Shown here: piece after piece, positions 40,648 through 42,635 of the stretch
Numbering within the stretch: position 1 is the stretch's first letter
Layout: each line of letters opens with the position of its first letter
Assembly (NCBI GenBank): GCA_964391325.1
Contig: CAYMJM010000007.1
Location: 1 to 42,635 of the forward strand
From: CAYMJM01 sp964391325
GTDB taxonomy: Bacteria > Patescibacteriota > Dojkabacteria > B142 > JAFGMG01
Reading direction: 5' to 3'
Length of the DNA: 42,635 nucleotides
Notes under the pieces: generated by a model
The model's database searches: none
What the model saw: only the letters and a program-made list of their open reading frames with translations
Told to the model about the DNA's origin: nothing
Translations under genes and position numbers: made by a program

Positions 40648-42075
40648 ATGCAACCTTTCATGCAAGCAAAAATAAAAGAAATCGATGCAAAGTACTTTGG
40701 TATGACAGAAGAAGAAATGATACAAAATGCAGGTAAGGCAGTAGCATCTTGGGTCCAAAGCTACGTTGAAAGCCGCAAATTTAAAAAGACTTCTATAGGA
40801 ATTATCTGCGGATTAGGCAAGAACGGGGCAGATGGACTAAGTACAGCTATTGAATTAAACAAACTAAACAGCAGTTTAAAAATAAATGTCTATGTGATTG
40901 GGAGAAAACAAAGTTTTAAAAGCAGAGAAAGCCTTCCTTTTTATGAGCAGGTAAAGAAGCTATCTATAAATTTAACTAATATTAATTTACATCACGACTC
41001 TTTTGCCAAAGATATAATGCCAGCTGATATTATGATAGAGGCCCTATTGGGAAGTGGAAGAAAAGGGGGTTTAAGGAAAAGGTTTAAGGACGTCATAAAC
41101 AAGTTATCAAGGCTGAAAGCTTACAAAATAGCACTTGACTGTCCAGTACCAGGTTATAAGCATGACACAGTTCTGTCTCTGATTACACCAAAGCTGAAAA
41201 ACTCTGTAGTTTTGGATATAGGTTTGCCTAAAGAGGTTGATAATTATATAGGGCCAGGTTTAATTCATTCTTTATATATTCCACTGAAAAGTGCATACAA
41301 AGGCGTTACGGGTGAATTATTTGTTTTTGGAGGATCAGAACTTTTCCATGGAGCGCCAATTATGTCAATTAAAGCGGCCTCCAAATTTATCGGAGGCGTA
41401 TTTTTTTACACGCATCCTGAGAACAGAAATCTTATCAAGGAACAAAAGGCAAAAGTACAGGAATACATATCGCTTAGAAACTCTGATATTGAAAAGTATG
41501 CTGATTATGCTGACGTTTTTCTGGCTGGGCCAGGTTTGGAAGAAAACCTATTAAATGAAGCACTTCTCACTTATTTGCTGAATAAATATCCAGAGAAGGT
41601 TTTTATACTGGACGCATACGCAATTGCTTTAGCAAACCCTAAAAGGAATAATCAGAATTTACGAGGCTATAAAAACTGTATACTTACTCCACATAGAGGT
41701 GAGCTAAGACATGTATTTGAAGATGTCAAAATAGAAGGACTAGAGGGTAAATTAAAAAGATTTGCTATAGAAAATGAGTGTCATGTGCTGCTTAAGGGGT
41801 CGGTAGATTTGCTTTTTAGTCGCACTGGGGAGGTCAAAATGAATACTACAGGAAACCAGGGAATGGCCAAAGGCGGAACAGGTGATGTTCTTGCAGGAGT
41901 GATTGCAGCGCTTGCCTGCAAAAACGATCCGTGGATGGCTTTACAGGCAGGAGTTTTCATCTCTGGATTGGCTGGTGATTTAGCTAAAACAAAGTATGGG
42001 TATAATTATAGCGCAACAGATGAAATTCCGTTTTTACAAGAAGCTTATCAGAGATCTTTATCTTATGCGGGGTAG
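40648..42075 (+). CDS. nnr: Bifunctional NAD(P)H-hydrate epimerase / dehydratase
   Basis: A 475-aa fusion that repairs damaged NAD(P)HX. The N-terminal YjeF_N/NnrE domain (about 1-210) has EEMIQNAGKAVASW, ICGLGKNGADGLS and LDCPVPGYK; the C-terminal NnrD domain has FVFGGSELFHGAPIMSIKAA, FLAGPGLEEN, LTPHRGELRH, and the ATP-binding NTTGNQGMAKGGTGDVLAGV. The order (NnrE then NnrD) is the common bacterial arrangement. Its end lies about 70 bp before pyruvate formate-lyase. Confidence 0.94.
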   Translation: MQPFMQAKIKEIDAKYFGMTEEEMIQNAGKAVASWVQSYVESRKFKKTSIGIICGLGKNGADGLSTAIELNKLNSSLKINVYVIGRKQSFKSRESLPFYEQVKKLSINLTNINLHHDSFAKDIMPADIMIEALLGSGRKGGLRKRFKDVINKLSRLKAYKIALDCPVPGYKHDTVLSLITPKLKNSVVLDIGLPKEVDNYIGPGLIHSLYIPLKSAYKGVTGELFVFGGSELFHGAPIMSIKAASKFIGGVFFYTHPENRNLIKEQKAKVQEYISLRNSDIEKYADYADVFLAGPGLEENLLNEALLTYLLNKYPEKVFILDAYAIALANPKRNNQNLRGYKNCILTPHRGELRHVFEDVKIEGLEGKLKRFAIENECHVLLKGSVDLLFSRTGEVKMNTTGNQGMAKGGTGDVLAGVIAALACKNDPWMALQAGVFISGLAGDLAKTKYGYNYSATDEIPFLQEAYQRSLSYAG

Positions 42076-42144
42076 AAGGATCACTGGAATACTTACTAGA
42101 GCTTTGGTACAATGCCCGCAATAATATATTCTTATCGACCTCTT

Positions 42145-42635
42145 ATGAAAAATTTTAACCCAGGAATGTGGAATCACGAAATTAATGTAAAAAATTTTAT
42201 ACAGGAAAATTATTTGTCCTATGAAGGAGATGAGTCCTTTTTAACTGGTCCTACTCTAAGAACTCAGGATATGTGGAATAAGGTTTCCGCATTAATTAAC
42301 AAAGAGTTGGAAAAAGGAATTTTAGACTTGGATGTAAACACTCCTTCTTCCATTATAAGTCATAGGTCGGGGTACATAGATAAAAATAATGAAGTAATTG
42401 TTGGATTGCAGACAGACAAGCCATTGAAACGTGCCATAAAGCCAAACGGTGGAATGCGTCTGGTAGAAAAGGCTGCTCAAGATTACGGTTACGAGATTCC
42501 AGCAGAAATTTCAAATATTTATTATAAATACAGAAAAACTCATAATGATGGTGTATTTAGCGCATACTCGGATGAGATCAGAAAATTGAGGAGTAAGCAT
42601 ATCATCACGGGTTTACCTGATAACTATGGTCGTGG
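42145..42635 (+). CDS. pflB: Pyruvate formate-lyase, 5' part
   Basis: The open frame starts at the ATG at 42145 and runs off the window after about 163 codons. It reads MKNFNPGMWNHEINVKNFIQ and then ENYLSYEGDESFLTGPT, KPLKRAIKPNGGMRLVEKAA, YRKTHNDGVFSAYSDEIR and HIITGLPDNYGR, which match the N-terminus of PflB closely. The enzyme cleaves pyruvate with CoA to acetyl-CoA and formate by a glycyl radical; the catalytic cysteines and the radical Gly lie beyond the window. With the acetyl-CoA synthetase it would give ATP from pyruvate. Confidence 0.93.
   Translation, partial: MKNFNPGMWNHEINVKNFIQENYLSYEGDESFLTGPTLRTQDMWNKVSALINKELEKGILDLDVNTPSSIISHRSGYIDKNNEVIVGLQTDKPLKRAIKPNGGMRLVEKAAQDYGYEIPAEISNIYYKYRKTHNDGVFSAYSDEIRKLRSKHIITGLPDNYGR

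Noticed and set aside
1..42635. Recoded TGA (Gly) as in Gracilibacteria or Absconditabacteria
   Set aside because: Many full-length conserved proteins end at TGA at the expected position, including gltX and the ABC ATPase.

Overview
The window is AT-rich, gene-dense bacterial DNA using the standard code (TGA acts as stop in many genes). Short intergenic gaps, 4-bp ATGA overlaps, few Shine-Dalgarno sequences, many small membrane-anchored proteins of unknown function and a purely fermentative energy module suggest a Candidate Phyla Radiation (Patescibacteria) genome, perhaps close to Microgenomates or Dojkabacteria. The phylum assignment is inference; no 16S gene is present.

Layout. (1) 0-3.7 kb, minus strand: a sortase-fold protein lacking catalytic residues, an RNA 2',3'-cyclic phosphodiesterase (ThpR), a polytopic membrane protein and a CAP-domain surface protein. 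(2) 4.0-9.2 kb, plus strand: gltX followed by two proteins that look like enzymes without active sites, one transglutaminase-like and one PEP-synthase-like. (3) 9.2-11.8 kb, minus strand: phosphomannomutase/phosphoglucomutase and a GH3 beta-N-acetylhexosaminidase. (4) 11.9-15.4 kb: tRNA-Gly, then genes that look accessory (DUF2975 protein, frameshifted HTH gene, SAM methyltransferase, aldo/keto reductase, ClbS/DfsB-like protein). (5) 15.5-17.8 kb: rpmG, a T-box leader with its terminator, and a thrS lacking the TGS domain. (6) 17.9-20.9 kb, minus strand: a cell-surface cluster with a cytochrome b5-domain membrane protein, a small CxxxC membrane protein, an intact sortase and a Tat-signal protein of unknown fold. 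(7) 21.4-26.6 kb: glycan genes (GT2, GT4, a large GT-C-like membrane protein, a GtrA flippase). (8) 26.8-33.1 kb: tRNA-Ser, a stand-alone LigD polymerase domain, a family-4-like uracil-DNA glycosylase without iron-sulfur cysteines, a phosphoribosyltransferase, a response regulator, an LCP-family cell-wall ligase and an RNase HI-like protein. (9) 33.2-42.6 kb, plus strand: ADP-forming acetyl-CoA synthetase, a divergent enolase, YhaM-like exoribonuclease, an acidic unknown, an ABC-2 exporter, NAD(P)HX repair enzyme and the start of pyruvate formate-lyase.

How it fits together: enolase, pyruvate formate-lyase and ADP-forming acetyl-CoA synthetase outline a route from sugar phosphate through pyruvate and acetyl-CoA to acetate with substrate-level ATP. 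Much of the rest builds or modifies the cell surface (sortase, LCP, GH3, GtrA and glycosyltransferases, CAP protein). Two themes deserve attention: several homologues of known enzymes have lost their catalytic or cofactor residues, and a MITE-like palindromic element occurs three times in intergenic space.
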